A DNA stretch of 64,000 bases from CAYMCO01 sp964388955. Lineage in GTDB: Bacteria; Chloroflexota; Anaerolineae; Anaerolineales; E44-bin32. The notes under the pieces were generated by a model that worked only from the letters and a program-made list of their open reading frames with translations, did not search any database and was not told the DNA's origin. The DNA is taken from positions 22,813 to 86,812 of the forward strand of contig CAYMCO010000022.1 in NCBI GenBank assembly GCA_964388955.1, read 5' to 3'. Positions within the stretch are counted from its first letter, which is position 1. The number at the start of each line of letters is the position of its first letter. A program made the translations under genes and the position numbers. Below are positions 37,038 to 45,552 of this stretch, in pieces.

Positions 37038-37688
37038 TTACCCCTCATCCACCAGCCGTTTTGCCATTGCGACGGCAGAGATGGCATCCTCGGCGTAGCC
37101 GTCGGCGCCAATCTCGTCCGCCCAACTCTGGGTCACAGGCGCGCCCCCGACGAGGACTTTGACCTCATCCCGTATGCCCGCCTCGCGCAGGGCCTCGACG
37201 ACCTTCTTCTGCTGCAGCATCGTCGTCGTCAGCAGGGCGGAGGCCCCCACCATACCGGCGCCCACCTCCTGGGCCGCGGCCACGAATTCGCTCGCCGGCT
37301 GGTCAGTGCCGATATCCGTGACCTCAAATCCGTTGGCGGTCAGCATTGTGCCGACCAGAGTCTTGCCAATCTCGTGCAGGTCACCTTCGACCGTGCCCAG
37401 CACGACCCGCCCGCGGGTCTCACGCTTCTGGTCGCTCATCAGCGCGGGTTCCAGGATGGCGAGCGCAGCCTTCATGGCATCCCCGCCGATGATCAAGTCG
37501 GGAAGGAAGTATTCGCCGCTGGCGAACAGTTCGCCCACCCGATCCATGCCCACCGTCAGGCCTTTGTTGATGCACTCCAAGGCGTCCAGACCCCCGGCCA
37601 GGGCACCCTGGGCGAGTTCCGCCGCCCGCTCCGGCTCTCCGTCGATCACGGCCTGGGCGATCTCGTCAAAATACTCCTGATCAGACAT
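37038..37688 (-). CDS. Corrinoid (B12-binding) methyltransferase subunit, MttC/MtbC-like
   Basis: 216 residues. An N-terminal helical cap (residues 1-88, LIIGGDAMKAALAIL) precedes the B12 Rossmann domain with the cobalt-ligand motif GDLHEIGKTLV (His105), SALLTTTM and GGAPVTQSW near the base. It accepts the methyl group from MttB-type proteins at Co(I) and passes it to a folate or thiol methyltransferase. It is the only corrinoid protein in the window, beside eight MttB paralogs, so it probably serves several of them. AGGAGG precedes the ATG; a 12-bp perfect palindrome lies about 80 bp upstream. Confidence 0.92.
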   Translation of the reverse strand: MSDQEYFDEIAQAVIDGEPERAAELAQGALAGGLDALECINKGLTVGMDRVGELFASGEYFLPDLIIGGDAMKAALAILEPALMSDQKRETRGRVVLGTVEGDLHEIGKTLVGTMLTANGFEVTDIGTDQPASEFVAAAQEVGAGMVGASALLTTTMLQQKKVVEALREAGIRDEVKVLVGGAPVTQSWADEIGADGYAEDAISAVAMAKRLVDEG

Positions 37689-37767
37689 GCTTCCTCCTCC
37701 AAGACACGAGATAAGTTTGGCTCATTCCCAGCGCCCGATCCACGCCCATTCGGTCAGTCCCTTGTAT

Positions 37768-37787
37768 GGGCGCAGCATGCTGCACCC
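37768..37787. promoter_or_regulatory. Palindrome GGGN-GCAGCATGCTGC-NCCC upstream of the corrinoid gene
   Basis: A 12-bp perfect palindrome with 3-bp outer arms in the 220-bp gap between mttB copy 7 and the corrinoid gene. It could be an operator or an mRNA hairpin; no U run follows, so a terminator is less likely. Confidence 0.4.
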
Positions 37788-37908
37788 GCACAATCACTGG
37801 TGAAGAATGGCCTGACGATCCGGTCGCAGTGCAGAGGGTTTTCAATTCGTTTCTGAACGCCTCAACCCCGCGATTCTCCAGACGAACCTCCTTGGATCCA
37901 CTCAACAT

Positions 37909-39357
37909 TCATGCGCCCAGGTCCTTCTCGGCGCTCCGCGTTATGGCGCCCAACTCCGATTGAACGCTCCTGTCCAGCGGGGTGGGCGAATGTTCCTTCA
38001 ATATGCGGTCGAATTCGGCGCGCGCTCGCTCACGAACGTCCAGATCGCAATCCGCCTCCACAGGATGAGTCAGGCGGGGAATCCAAATCCGACGCATATG
38101 CTCCCGGGTATGCCTCTGCCCCAGGAAGTGGCCTTTGGGCCCGACCGCCTTGATCTCGTCCAGGGCGAGGTTCTGAGCGCCACGCGCGATGCCCCCTGCC
38201 AGCACGCGGTTCATGTGATAGAGCTCGTCATCGAAGATGATCTGCTCCGGGACCAATAAGGTGGAGGCCTTGAGCATGCCCAGCCCCGAGGCCATCTCGG
38301 CGTTGTTCAGGGACACCATTAGCGCGCTGTATACGCTGTCCCGCCCAAGCTGCCAACTGGCGGCCTCAGCGCAATCCACCCCAAATGATCCCGCCAGGGA
38401 GGGGACGCCCCATTTATGGGCCATCTGCACCGCAGCGGCGTTGCATAGATACTTCTCGCCGATGCCGGCGATATATCGCGCGGTGCGCGGATCCATGACC
38501 GAGGCCAACAGGGAGTGATAAACGGGCGCGCCGGGCGCGACGAGCTGCATCAGAACCATGGCGCTCACCACCTCGGCATCGCCCACCGCCAGCGCGCCGG
38601 CGGCCGTCGCCGGCGCGGTGGAGCCCAGGGTGGGCATGGACATAAACCCCACGGGAATCCCGGCCTCCGCAAAGACCATGGCGGCATCGATGCCTTTCTG
38701 ATCCTGGGCCAGGGGGGCGATAGTGCAGATCAAGGAGGACAGCGGCGGATGGCTCCGCATCCCCTCGGGGCTCCCCGCGATCACCCCCGCCATCTGCGCT
38801 GCATAGCGCGCCGCCTTCTCGCCAATCACCGTCTCGGTCTGGACGTGCTTCACCGTGTTGGTGAAGCTGGCCTCCAGCTCATGCAGGGGCGCGGCACGCC
38901 CGTAGTCCTGCGCGCTGACCATCGGCCAATAGAAAGCCACGGAGGCGAGGTAGTCGCTCACGCGCGCCATCATGGCCACATCCGCTTTGCTCGAGGCCCG
39001 CTGCTCCCCCGTCTCCCGGTCTACGGTGTGCACCCCAGAGCCGTCGGTGGCGAAATAGGTACGTGACCCATCCAGCAATAGGTCTGTGCCCTCCGCCCGG
39101 CCCGACAGCAAATAGGCGCGCGGTGCCTTTTCCATGGCGCCCTCCACCAAAGCGGGAGGCATACGCACCACCTGCGTTTCCCAATCCACCAATGCGCCGT
39201 GATCGGCAAACACGCCCAGTGCCCGCTCCGAGGGAAACCGCACGCCCACGTGTTCCAGGATTTCCATCGTGGCGTTCCGGAGCTCCGACAGCTGATCTGG
39301 GCTCAGCACCTCGAACTGGATGCGCGGCCAAACGGGCTCCGTCCTGTACAATTCCAT
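37909..39357 (-). CDS. MttB-superfamily corrinoid methyltransferase (copy 7)
   Basis: 482 residues, subgroup B: FEVLSPDQLSELRNATMEILEHVG, SAQDYGRAAPLHELEAS, VKHVQTETVIGEK, LGSTAPATAAGALAVGDAEV, PGAPVYHSL and GQRHTREHMRRIW. The frame opens at 39414; of three consecutive ATGs the third (39357, MELYRTEP) is best spaced from GGGAG. No amber codon. Being the mttB nearest the corrinoid gene (220 bp) it is a good candidate for the primary partner, though this is only position-based. Confidence 0.85.
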   Translation of the reverse strand: MELYRTEPVWPRIQFEVLSPDQLSELRNATMEILEHVGVRFPSERALGVFADHGALVDWETQVVRMPPALVEGAMEKAPRAYLLSGRAEGTDLLLDGSRTYFATDGSGVHTVDRETGEQRASSKADVAMMARVSDYLASVAFYWPMVSAQDYGRAAPLHELEASFTNTVKHVQTETVIGEKAARYAAQMAGVIAGSPEGMRSHPPLSSLICTIAPLAQDQKGIDAAMVFAEAGIPVGFMSMPTLGSTAPATAAGALAVGDAEVVSAMVLMQLVAPGAPVYHSLLASVMDPRTARYIAGIGEKYLCNAAAVQMAHKWGVPSLAGSFGVDCAEAASWQLGRDSVYSALMVSLNNAEMASGLGMLKASTLLVPEQIIFDDELYHMNRVLAGGIARGAQNLALDEIKAVGPKGHFLGQRHTREHMRRIWIPRLTHPVEADCDLDVRERARAEFDRILKEHSPTPLDRSVQSELGAITRSAEKDLGA

Positions 39358-39423
39358 CATCATCTCCCACATCCGCCGCAAAGACGCCTGATCGGCGTAT
39401 CCGCCTGGGGGCACCCGTGATCC

Positions 39424-40842
39424 TCAGGCAGCTTCGAAATGAAATCCCTCCCCTTGATACCGGCGGACGATCCGTTCCAGCTCCGCATCGACCTCCGCCG
39501 GAAGAGGCTCCGGCCGATGGTTCTCGAGCAGATCAATGGCCTGCTCCCGGCAGCGATCGGCGATGGTCATCCCGCTTTCACGCCAGCCATCGAACGTCTC
39601 CCGGCTCAAGATCTCCGGCCGCCAATGCTCCATGTGCGCCCGTCGGGTGTGCCGGGTGCCGAGAAAGCTCCCCTTGGGAGTCTTCTCCTTGACCAGGGCG
39701 ATCTCCTCCTCCAGGTCGTGGATCCGGATGCCCTCCGCCATGCGGCGCAGGCCACCGATGAATTCATTGTCCAGCACAACCTGTGCGGCGGAGATGGCGG
39801 AGCCGGCGTCGACCGAGCCGACGCCGTAAATGATGTCGGCGCCCTGGAGCAGAAGCGGTGTGGCGGTGACCGCCTTCTCGAACCCCGCCTGCGAATCCAC
39901 CTGTTTGGCATCCGATGACAAGCCGCCGCACATGGATCGCAAGCCGTAGTGCCGGGCCATGGCGGCTGCGCCGGCGTTCACCATGCCGCGCTCGGGCGCG
40001 CCCAGGGGCAGCAGCCCGGTGCGCATGTCCAGGATGGAGGACACGCTGCCATACAGCAGCGGCGCACCCGGATAGAGCGCCTGCAGCGCCACCACCCAGG
40101 CAAGAATGTCGGCGTTGATGACCACGAGCTCCCCAAGCAGAGTGGCGGGGGCCGAGGCGCCCCCCATGGCCATGCTGAGCAAAGTGAGGGGCACCCTGTG
40201 CTCCACCCAGCGCAGCATGCAGCGAATGTTCCCGGGGGTCACATACCCCGGGCTGATGGGACAGTACAGCGTGGCAAAGATAGGGCGCTCTCTCAGCGCC
40301 CGCTCCCCCCCGGCCACCGCGGCGAGCATCTCAACGGCGGGGTCCACGCGCTCCGCCGCCAATGTTCGGTGCACCATGGGTTTGGAGGTGCCGCGCAGGA
40401 GTTCGGCGACCTCCACCAAATCGGAGTTCTCGCCCTGGTCTGTGGCAGTGACAGTGGGCCGTACGACGTCCACCTCCGGCAGCCCGTCCTGAAGGCGCAC
40501 CAGGTCGCGCACGTCCGCTCGGGTCGACGATCGCGGATTCCCTGTGCGAAGGTCCAGCACACTAACGGGTGTGCCGGCGCCCATGAAGCGCGGCCCCTCC
40601 CCACCGGGCACGATTGCCTCCCCGGATCGGGGATAGAGGCGCACGTCCTTTGGCGCCTGCGCCAGGCCGGCCTCGACCATGTCGGGCGGGATGCGCACCA
40701 TCTGAGTCTCGAAATTCACCTCAAAGCCGACCCGATCCAAGCGGCCCAGCAGGTCCTTCTCGGGCGCGCAGAACCCGACTTCTTCGAGCAACTCCAAAGT
40801 GCTCTCGTGGACAAGCTCGATGTATGTGTTCTCCGACATCAT
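39424..40842 (-). CDS. MttB-superfamily corrinoid methyltransferase (copy 8)
   Basis: 472 residues, the most distinct of the set along with copies 1 and 4: TYIELVHESTLELLEEVGF start, TVTATDQGENSDLVEVAELL in place of the SAQD segment, GTSKPMVHRTL for the KHV segment, GGASAPATLLGELVVINADI and PGAPLLYGSVS, GTRHTRRAHMEHW near the end. No amber codon. It is the first mttB downstream of the AsnC/Lrp gene (77-bp gap). Confidence 0.85.
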   Translation of the reverse strand: MMSENTYIELVHESTLELLEEVGFCAPEKDLLGRLDRVGFEVNFETQMVRIPPDMVEAGLAQAPKDVRLYPRSGEAIVPGGEGPRFMGAGTPVSVLDLRTGNPRSSTRADVRDLVRLQDGLPEVDVVRPTVTATDQGENSDLVEVAELLRGTSKPMVHRTLAAERVDPAVEMLAAVAGGERALRERPIFATLYCPISPGYVTPGNIRCMLRWVEHRVPLTLLSMAMGGASAPATLLGELVVINADILAWVVALQALYPGAPLLYGSVSSILDMRTGLLPLGAPERGMVNAGAAAMARHYGLRSMCGGLSSDAKQVDSQAGFEKAVTATPLLLQGADIIYGVGSVDAGSAISAAQVVLDNEFIGGLRRMAEGIRIHDLEEEIALVKEKTPKGSFLGTRHTRRAHMEHWRPEILSRETFDGWRESGMTIADRCREQAIDLLENHRPEPLPAEVDAELERIVRRYQGEGFHFEAA

Positions 40843-40919
40843 GTCACGCGACCCTGGAATTCGTCTCGCCCCTTCAGCCCTCCGGCGATCTCGCCGCCCG
40901 GCAGGCCGGGCCTCGATGC

Positions 40920-41378
40920 TCAGTCAGGCGCGTTCCCCCAGCGATAGGAGAGCTTATGCATCTTCAATATCATGAACGTCTGGGTGCGCTCGACGCCGCT
41001 CACCTGGCGCAGCCGGTCATTCAAGAAAGTCAGGAACTCCGCCCGATCCTGACAGTAGACCTCCACGAACAAGTCGAACTCCCCAGCGGCCTGGAACAGG
41101 TAGGTCACCTCAGGAAAGTTCTTGATCTGCTCAATGACCTTGTCGCTCAGGTTGCTCTGCACATTGACGCCGATGAAAGCGGCCTCGGTGAACCCCAGAA
41201 AGTGCGGCTCGGCGATGCCGACGATCTGCAGCATTCCCCGCTCCACCAAGCGATTCACCCGACGGCGCACCGAGGCTTCGGAGACACTCAGTTCGCGCGC
41301 GATATCCGTGTAGGCCTTTCGGCCGTCGTACTGCAGCTGTGAGATGATCTGCTGATCCAGCTTGTCCGGTCCCTGCAT
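40920..41378 (-). CDS. AsnC/Lrp-family transcriptional regulator (1)
   Basis: 152 residues. N-terminal winged HTH (DQQIISQLQYDGRKAYTDIARELSVSEASVRRRVNRLVERG) and a C-terminal RAM domain (FIGVNVQSN, YLFQAAGEFDLFVEVYCQDRAE) for effector sensing and oligomerisation. The ATG at 41378 with GGGGAAGG upstream is preferred to an extension at 41477. It stands at the head of the mttB genes. A TACGA-N3-TCGTC palindrome sits inside its own promoter spacer, suggesting autorepression, and the related palindrome occurs at two other promoters in the window. Confidence 0.9.
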   Translation of the reverse strand: MQGPDKLDQQIISQLQYDGRKAYTDIARELSVSEASVRRRVNRLVERGMLQIVGIAEPHFLGFTEAAFIGVNVQSNLSDKVIEQIKNFPEVTYLFQAAGEFDLFVEVYCQDRAEFLTFLNDRLRQVSGVERTQTFMILKMHKLSYRWGNAPD

Positions 41379-41713
41379 GCGCCTTCCCCTTATGCCGACG
41401 CGGCATGTCCCCAATATATACGAAATTCGTCGACCAGGCAAATCCGGAGCCGAATCTCGCCTGCAAGAGGCAGGCATTGACGAATTCCGTCAGTGCAAGC
41501 GCCGCATGTGCCGATTCCATGCGCCTGGGTTTGATGGGCGGGGAGGTCTGCCACCGATCGCCAGGGGGCTGCGCCGTCGAGGGAGGGAATTTCGCGAGGA
41601 TACCCCCACTTTCGCCCTGGGAAGATGCTGACGCGCTCTGAGGACCCGTTCTCGGTTCGGGGCAGGAATATTCGGCAGACGCTTTGTGCAGAACCTCGCT
41701 GAGCGATGGGGGC
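41379..41713. other. Intergenic region holding the asnC(1) promoter
   Basis: It contains the promoter and operator at 41413-41441, a perfect 6-bp hairpin GCCTGC-AAGAG-GCAGGC (41459-41475) and a second partial palindrome TGACG-N5-CGTCA just beyond it. No terminator with a U run was recognised after the oppF-like gene. Confidence 0.5.
41413..41441 (-). promoter_or_regulatory. asnC(1) promoter with an operator filling the spacer
   Basis: On the minus strand TTGCCT (41441-41436), 17 bp, TATATT (41418-41413). The palindrome TACGA-AAT-TCGTC occupies 41419-41431, within the spacer and touching the -10. Its arms match the sites at 9644 and 15560. Confidence 0.6.
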
Positions 41714-42712
41714 TTAGAAATCCTCCGGCTGCACCAAGTGGCAGGCCACCCAGTGGTCCGGTTTCGCCTCAAGGTACTCGGGTTCCACTTCAAAGCATTC
41801 TTCCACCGCTTTGGGGCAGCGGGTGTTGAAATTACAGCCCCGCGGCGGGTTGGCGGGGCTGGGGATGTCCCCCTGCAGAATGATGCGCTCGCGGGAACGC
41901 CCCAACTCGGGATCCGGGATCGGCACGGCGGACATCAAGGCGATGGTGTACGGATGCAGCGGGTTCAGGTAGATCTCGTCTCGGTTGGCCAGCTCCACCA
42001 TCTTGCCGAGGTACATGACCCCCATCCGGTCGCTGATGTGACGCACCATACTTAGGTCATGGGCGATGAAAAGGTACGTGAGTCCCATCCGTCCCTGCAG
42101 TTCCTCCAGCAGGTTGACCACCTGGGCCTGGATGGAGACATCCAAGGAGGAGATCGGCTCGTCGCATACCACCAAATCGGGGTTGAGGGCCAGGGCGCGC
42201 GCAATTCCAATCCGCTGCCGCTGGCCTCCCGAAAATTCATGGGGATAGCGATTGATGAACTGGGGGTTCAGTCCCACCAAGTTCAACAGCTCCTGCGTGC
42301 GGTCCTGGCGCTCCTTCCGGCTGCCGATCCGGTGAATCGCCAAGGGAGCGGAGACAATGGACCCGACGGTCATCCGGGGGTTCAGGGAGGCATACGGATC
42401 CTGGAAGACCATCTGCATTCGCCGGCGCATCTTGCGCAGCTCCGAGGGTTTCAGGTCGACGAGGTTCGCGCCGTCAAAATGGATCTCGCCCGCGGTGGGC
42501 TCATAGAGCCACAGCAGAGTGCGCCCGAAAGTGGTCTTGCCACAGCCGGACTCGCCCACCAGCCCTAAGGTCTCTCCATGGCGGATATCCACGCTGACCC
42601 CGTCGACCGCCTTGACATCCCCCACATGGCGCTGCACGATCGTGCCGCGCGTGATGGGGAAATACTTCTTCAGGTCACGCACCTGCACCAGGGCTCCGTT
42701 TTCGCCGCTCAT
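41714..42712 (-). CDS. Dpp/Opp-type ABC transporter ATPase, OppF/DppF-like
   Basis: 332 residues: Walker A GESGCGKTTFGR, Q-loop MQMVFQDPYASLNPRM, signature FSGGQRQRIGIARAL, Walker B DLVVCDEPISSLD, and the C-terminal oligopeptide-transporter segment with a CNFNTRCPKAVEEC Cys cluster. The ATG overlaps the stop of the oppD-like gene (4-bp ATGA type), implying coupling. With oppD it powers the DppB/DppC permeases, whose genes lie some 8 kb downstream. Confidence 0.92.
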   Translation of the reverse strand: MSGENGALVQVRDLKKYFPITRGTIVQRHVGDVKAVDGVSVDIRHGETLGLVGESGCGKTTFGRTLLWLYEPTAGEIHFDGANLVDLKPSELRKMRRRMQMVFQDPYASLNPRMTVGSIVSAPLAIHRIGSRKERQDRTQELLNLVGLNPQFINRYPHEFSGGQRQRIGIARALALNPDLVVCDEPISSLDVSIQAQVVNLLEELQGRMGLTYLFIAHDLSMVRHISDRMGVMYLGKMVELANRDEIYLNPLHPYTIALMSAVPIPDPELGRSRERIILQGDIPSPANPPRGCNFNTRCPKAVEECFEVEPEYLEAKPDHWVACHLVQPEDF

Positions 42713-43704
42713 GCGGCCACACCCCGGGCCACGCGCTCCCATTCCCAGCAGGCGACCACGTGGCCGGGCTCGTCCACGGGCTCCAGCCCAGGCATCTCTT
42801 CCTCGCACCGTCCCACGCGGAAATCACACCGCACAGCGAAGGGGCAGCCCGGCGGCAGCATCACCAGATCGGGTGGCTGGCCGGGGATGGACTCCAGCGC
42901 AGTTCCTGGGGCCTCATCCAGCCGAGGCAGCGAGTTCAGCAGCCCAACCGTGTATGGGTGTCGTGGCCGCTTATAGATCGGCACCACCGGCCCACGCTCC
43001 ACGATATAACCCGCGTACATGACATTGATGGTCTCCGCCAGCTCGGCAACCAGGCCTAGATCGTGGGTGATCCACATCACGGCCATCTTGAGTGCGTCCT
43101 GCAGCCTGCGCACCAGATCAACAATCTGGGCTTGGATGGTGACATCCAGGGCTGTGGTCGGTTCATCGGCGATAAGCAGTTGCGGGTCGCAGGACAGCGC
43201 CATGGCGATCATCGCTCGCTGGCGCATGCCCCCCGAGAACTGATGCGGGTAGTCCTCCAGGCGTTCGGAGGCGTCAGGGATGCCCACCAGATCCAGCAGT
43301 TCCGCGGCGCGCTCCTTTGCTTCGGCCTCCCCCATGCCCTTGTGCAGGCGCAAGGCCTCCTCAATCTGCATGCCCACCGTAAACACCGGATTCAGAGAGG
43401 TCATCGGATCCTGGAAGACCATTGCGATGTCGCCGCCGCGCACGTGCCGCATCTCATCTTCTGAAAGCTCGAGCAGGTTGCGCCCGTCGAACCACACTTC
43501 ACCGCGCTCGATCCTCCCCGGCGGGCTGGGAATCAGGCGCATGATGGAAAGCGCGTGCACACTCTTGCCACAGCCGCTTTCACCCACCACTCCCAGCGTC
43601 TCCCCGGCGCGCATCTGGTAGGAGATCCCGTTGACGGCGCGCACAATCCCATCCTCGGTGTGAAAGTGGGTCGTCAAATTCCTGAGCTCCAACAACGGCG
43701 TCAT
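42709..43704 (-). CDS. Dpp/Opp-type ABC transporter ATPase, OppD/DppD-like
   Basis: 331 residues: Walker A GESGCGKSVHAL, Q-loop IAMVFQDPMTSLNPV, signature FSGGMRQRAMIAMAL, Walker B QLLIADEPTTALD, and the C-terminal CPFAVRCDFRVGRCEEE motif typical of oligopeptide ATPases. ATG at 43704 preferred to an extension at 43779. It overlaps oppF. Immediately upstream lies the MFS remnant. Confidence 0.92.
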   Translation of the reverse strand: MTPLLELRNLTTHFHTEDGIVRAVNGISYQMRAGETLGVVGESGCGKSVHALSIMRLIPSPPGRIERGEVWFDGRNLLELSEDEMRHVRGGDIAMVFQDPMTSLNPVFTVGMQIEEALRLHKGMGEAEAKERAAELLDLVGIPDASERLEDYPHQFSGGMRQRAMIAMALSCDPQLLIADEPTTALDVTIQAQIVDLVRRLQDALKMAVMWITHDLGLVAELAETINVMYAGYIVERGPVVPIYKRPRHPYTVGLLNSLPRLDEAPGTALESIPGQPPDLVMLPPGCPFAVRCDFRVGRCEEEMPGLEPVDEPGHVVACWEWERVARGVAA

Positions 43705-44131
43705 GACCCGTCCAATCTTGCCGATGCTGACCGTGGCTCCACAAGTTGGAAGGACAAATATGCTGCGATCATAGCACATGAAACCGCAAATAGAAAAAGC
43801 GGCTTGAAGCCCAGGGCGTCCACCACGGCACCGGCGGCAGGGGAGAGCAGGAACACCAGCCCGGCCAAGCCATTGGCGAACCCGATGTAAATCGCCCGCC
43901 CATGGACGGCGCGAGTTCCATCACATAGTTGTAGCTGCCGATGATATCGGCCGAGGTCTGGAGGCCGTAGAACACAAACACCGGCGTGAAGAAGAGGGCG
44001 GGAGAGCCGCTGCCCATCCCTCCCCAAGCGGATAGAAATGCCAGGCCCGGCGGCACCGAGCTCAGGATGGCCATCAGGCGCCATATGCGGGAAAGGGATG
44101 ATGGTAGGCGGGCGCCCAGGATCCAGGGGCG
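43701..44131 (-). pseudogene. MFS transporter C-terminal remnant with frameshift
   Basis: Two adjoining frames each encode MFS-like membrane segments. One reads LMAILSSVPPGLAFLSAW... SADIIGSYNYVMELAPS. The other continues GRAIYIGFANGLAGLVFLLSPAAGAVVDALGF. They meet near 43910, so one or two bases have been lost or gained. The first five or so helices are absent: the frame runs back directly into the stop codon of the FAD enzyme at 44132. This is a truncated, frameshifted and probably non-functional transporter. Confidence 0.75.
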
Positions 44132-45403
44132 CTAGGACATCCGATCCAGTAGACGGAAGCCGAGGTCGGCGACGGGCATGTACAGGCGCTCCAGCGGCGC
44201 GAAGGGGTAGCGCGGGTGCGGTATTTCCATAAAGAGGCTGTGCTCGCCCTCCCCGCCTATGAGGCCAGCCACCTCCGCGCCCATGCAGCTGGCCAGGGCC
44301 ACCCCATGGCCGTTATAGCCATACGCATAGAAAAGGCCATCCGCCTCGCCGATATGCGGCATACGATCGAAGGTCAGCCCCAGCCGGCCGGTCCAGACAT
44401 GGGTGATCTCCACCTCCGCCAACTGGGGGAAGGCATACAGCATGCGGCGCCGTAGATCCCGCGCCCGGTTCCCCAAATCTCGATCCGGCGCCAGGCTGCT
44501 GCTCCCGCCGAACAGCATGCGGCCATCCGGGGTGAGCCGGAAATAGCTCAACAGCAGGCGTGAGTCGAAGAAGCATCTTCCGAGCGGGCTCACAGAGCGC
44601 TGGAGCGCCTCCGAGAGGGGCGCCGTGACAATGCTGTAGCAGGCACCGCTGATGATCCCGGCTCGGGCCCGGCGGGAGATCCCCGGCGTGTACCCATTGG
44701 TGGCCAGCAGGACGCGCTCTGCGACGATTTCTCCTGCTGTCGTGGCGAGATGGAAAGCGCCCTCCCGGCGCTCGACGGCCAACACCCGCGTGTTCTCCAC
44801 CAGACGGGCGCCCGCGCCTGCGGCCGCGCGCGCCAAGCCAAAGACGTACCTGGCTGGGTCAAGGACCCCAACCGATTCGTGCAGCACCCCGCCATGGAAC
44901 GCCGAGCTTCCGATCTGCTCGCTCAGGGCCTCCCGGGGCAGAATGGGGTCGGGCTCGACACCCAGCCACGCGGCCCGCATCTCCCCCTCCTCCCGCAGGG
45001 CCTCCAAATGGCTGGGCTTGTAGGCCAAATGCAGCGCCCCGCAGGGCGTGAAATCACAGTCGATGGCATTCCCTTCGATGGTATCCACCAGGTAGTCCCG
45101 CGTCCCCTCCGCCCAGGCCCAGAGCGCTTTGGCGGTCGTTTCACCATACCGGGCGCGCAGCGCGGCGGCCCCTGTTACCAACCCCGGCCCGAAGAAGCCG
45201 CCGTTGCGGCTGCTCGCCCCCCAGCCGATGGTGTGGGCATCCAAGACGGTCACGTCAGCGCCGGACTGGGCCAGCCGCAGCCCCGCGTTCAGACCGGTGT
45301 AGCCGGCTCCGATGACGATGACTTGCGCCCGAGCGGGGGGCGATTGCCTTTGTATGTCCTCCGGTGGCCGGGTCCTATCGGTCCAATATGGCACCTGCTT
45401 CAT
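44132..45403 (-). CDS. FAD-dependent amine/amino-acid oxidoreductase (DAO family)
   Basis: 423 residues. VIVIGAGYTGLNAGLRLAQSGADVTVLDA gives the FAD Rossmann motif GxGxxG and the ribose-binding Asp; WGASSRNGGFFGPG follows, as in glycine oxidase/gamma-glutamylputrescine oxidase (PuuB)-like proteins, and LLATNGYTPG and WTGRLGLTFDRMPHIG mark the C-terminal half. Such enzymes oxidise secondary or primary amines, giving an imine or aldehyde. ATG at 45403 with AAAGGGAG upstream. In this cluster it could act on the demethylated amine, feeding the aldehyde to AOR (inference). Confidence 0.83.
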   Translation of the reverse strand: MKQVPYWTDRTRPPEDIQRQSPPARAQVIVIGAGYTGLNAGLRLAQSGADVTVLDAHTIGWGASSRNGGFFGPGLVTGAAALRARYGETTAKALWAWAEGTRDYLVDTIEGNAIDCDFTPCGALHLAYKPSHLEALREEGEMRAAWLGVEPDPILPREALSEQIGSSAFHGGVLHESVGVLDPARYVFGLARAAAGAGARLVENTRVLAVERREGAFHLATTAGEIVAERVLLATNGYTPGISRRARAGIISGACYSIVTAPLSEALQRSVSPLGRCFFDSRLLLSYFRLTPDGRMLFGGSSSLAPDRDLGNRARDLRRRMLYAFPQLAEVEITHVWTGRLGLTFDRMPHIGEADGLFYAYGYNGHGVALASCMGAEVAGLIGGEGEHSLFMEIPHPRYPFAPLERLYMPVADLGFRLLDRMS

Positions 45404-45552
45404 GTTGTATCTCCCTTTCAAACGTGGAAGCATCCTATTTCAAGACTTAGGCGCTGCGACGACGCACCTGCGCCCGGTCCTCTGCGCTCGCCTGAGGGTG
45501 GCCCGCGCCACAAATCACTGGCAGGGCCCTCCTCGATCGGCCGACAAGAGGG

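Noticed and set aside
37689..37908. Cobalamin riboswitch upstream of the corrinoid gene
   Set aside because: No B12-box or typical core helices were recognised in this gap.
21015..40842. Pyrrolysine-encoding amber codons in the mttB genes
   Set aside because: All eight genes are open across the full barrel; no amber codon splits any of them, and no pyl genes were seen.
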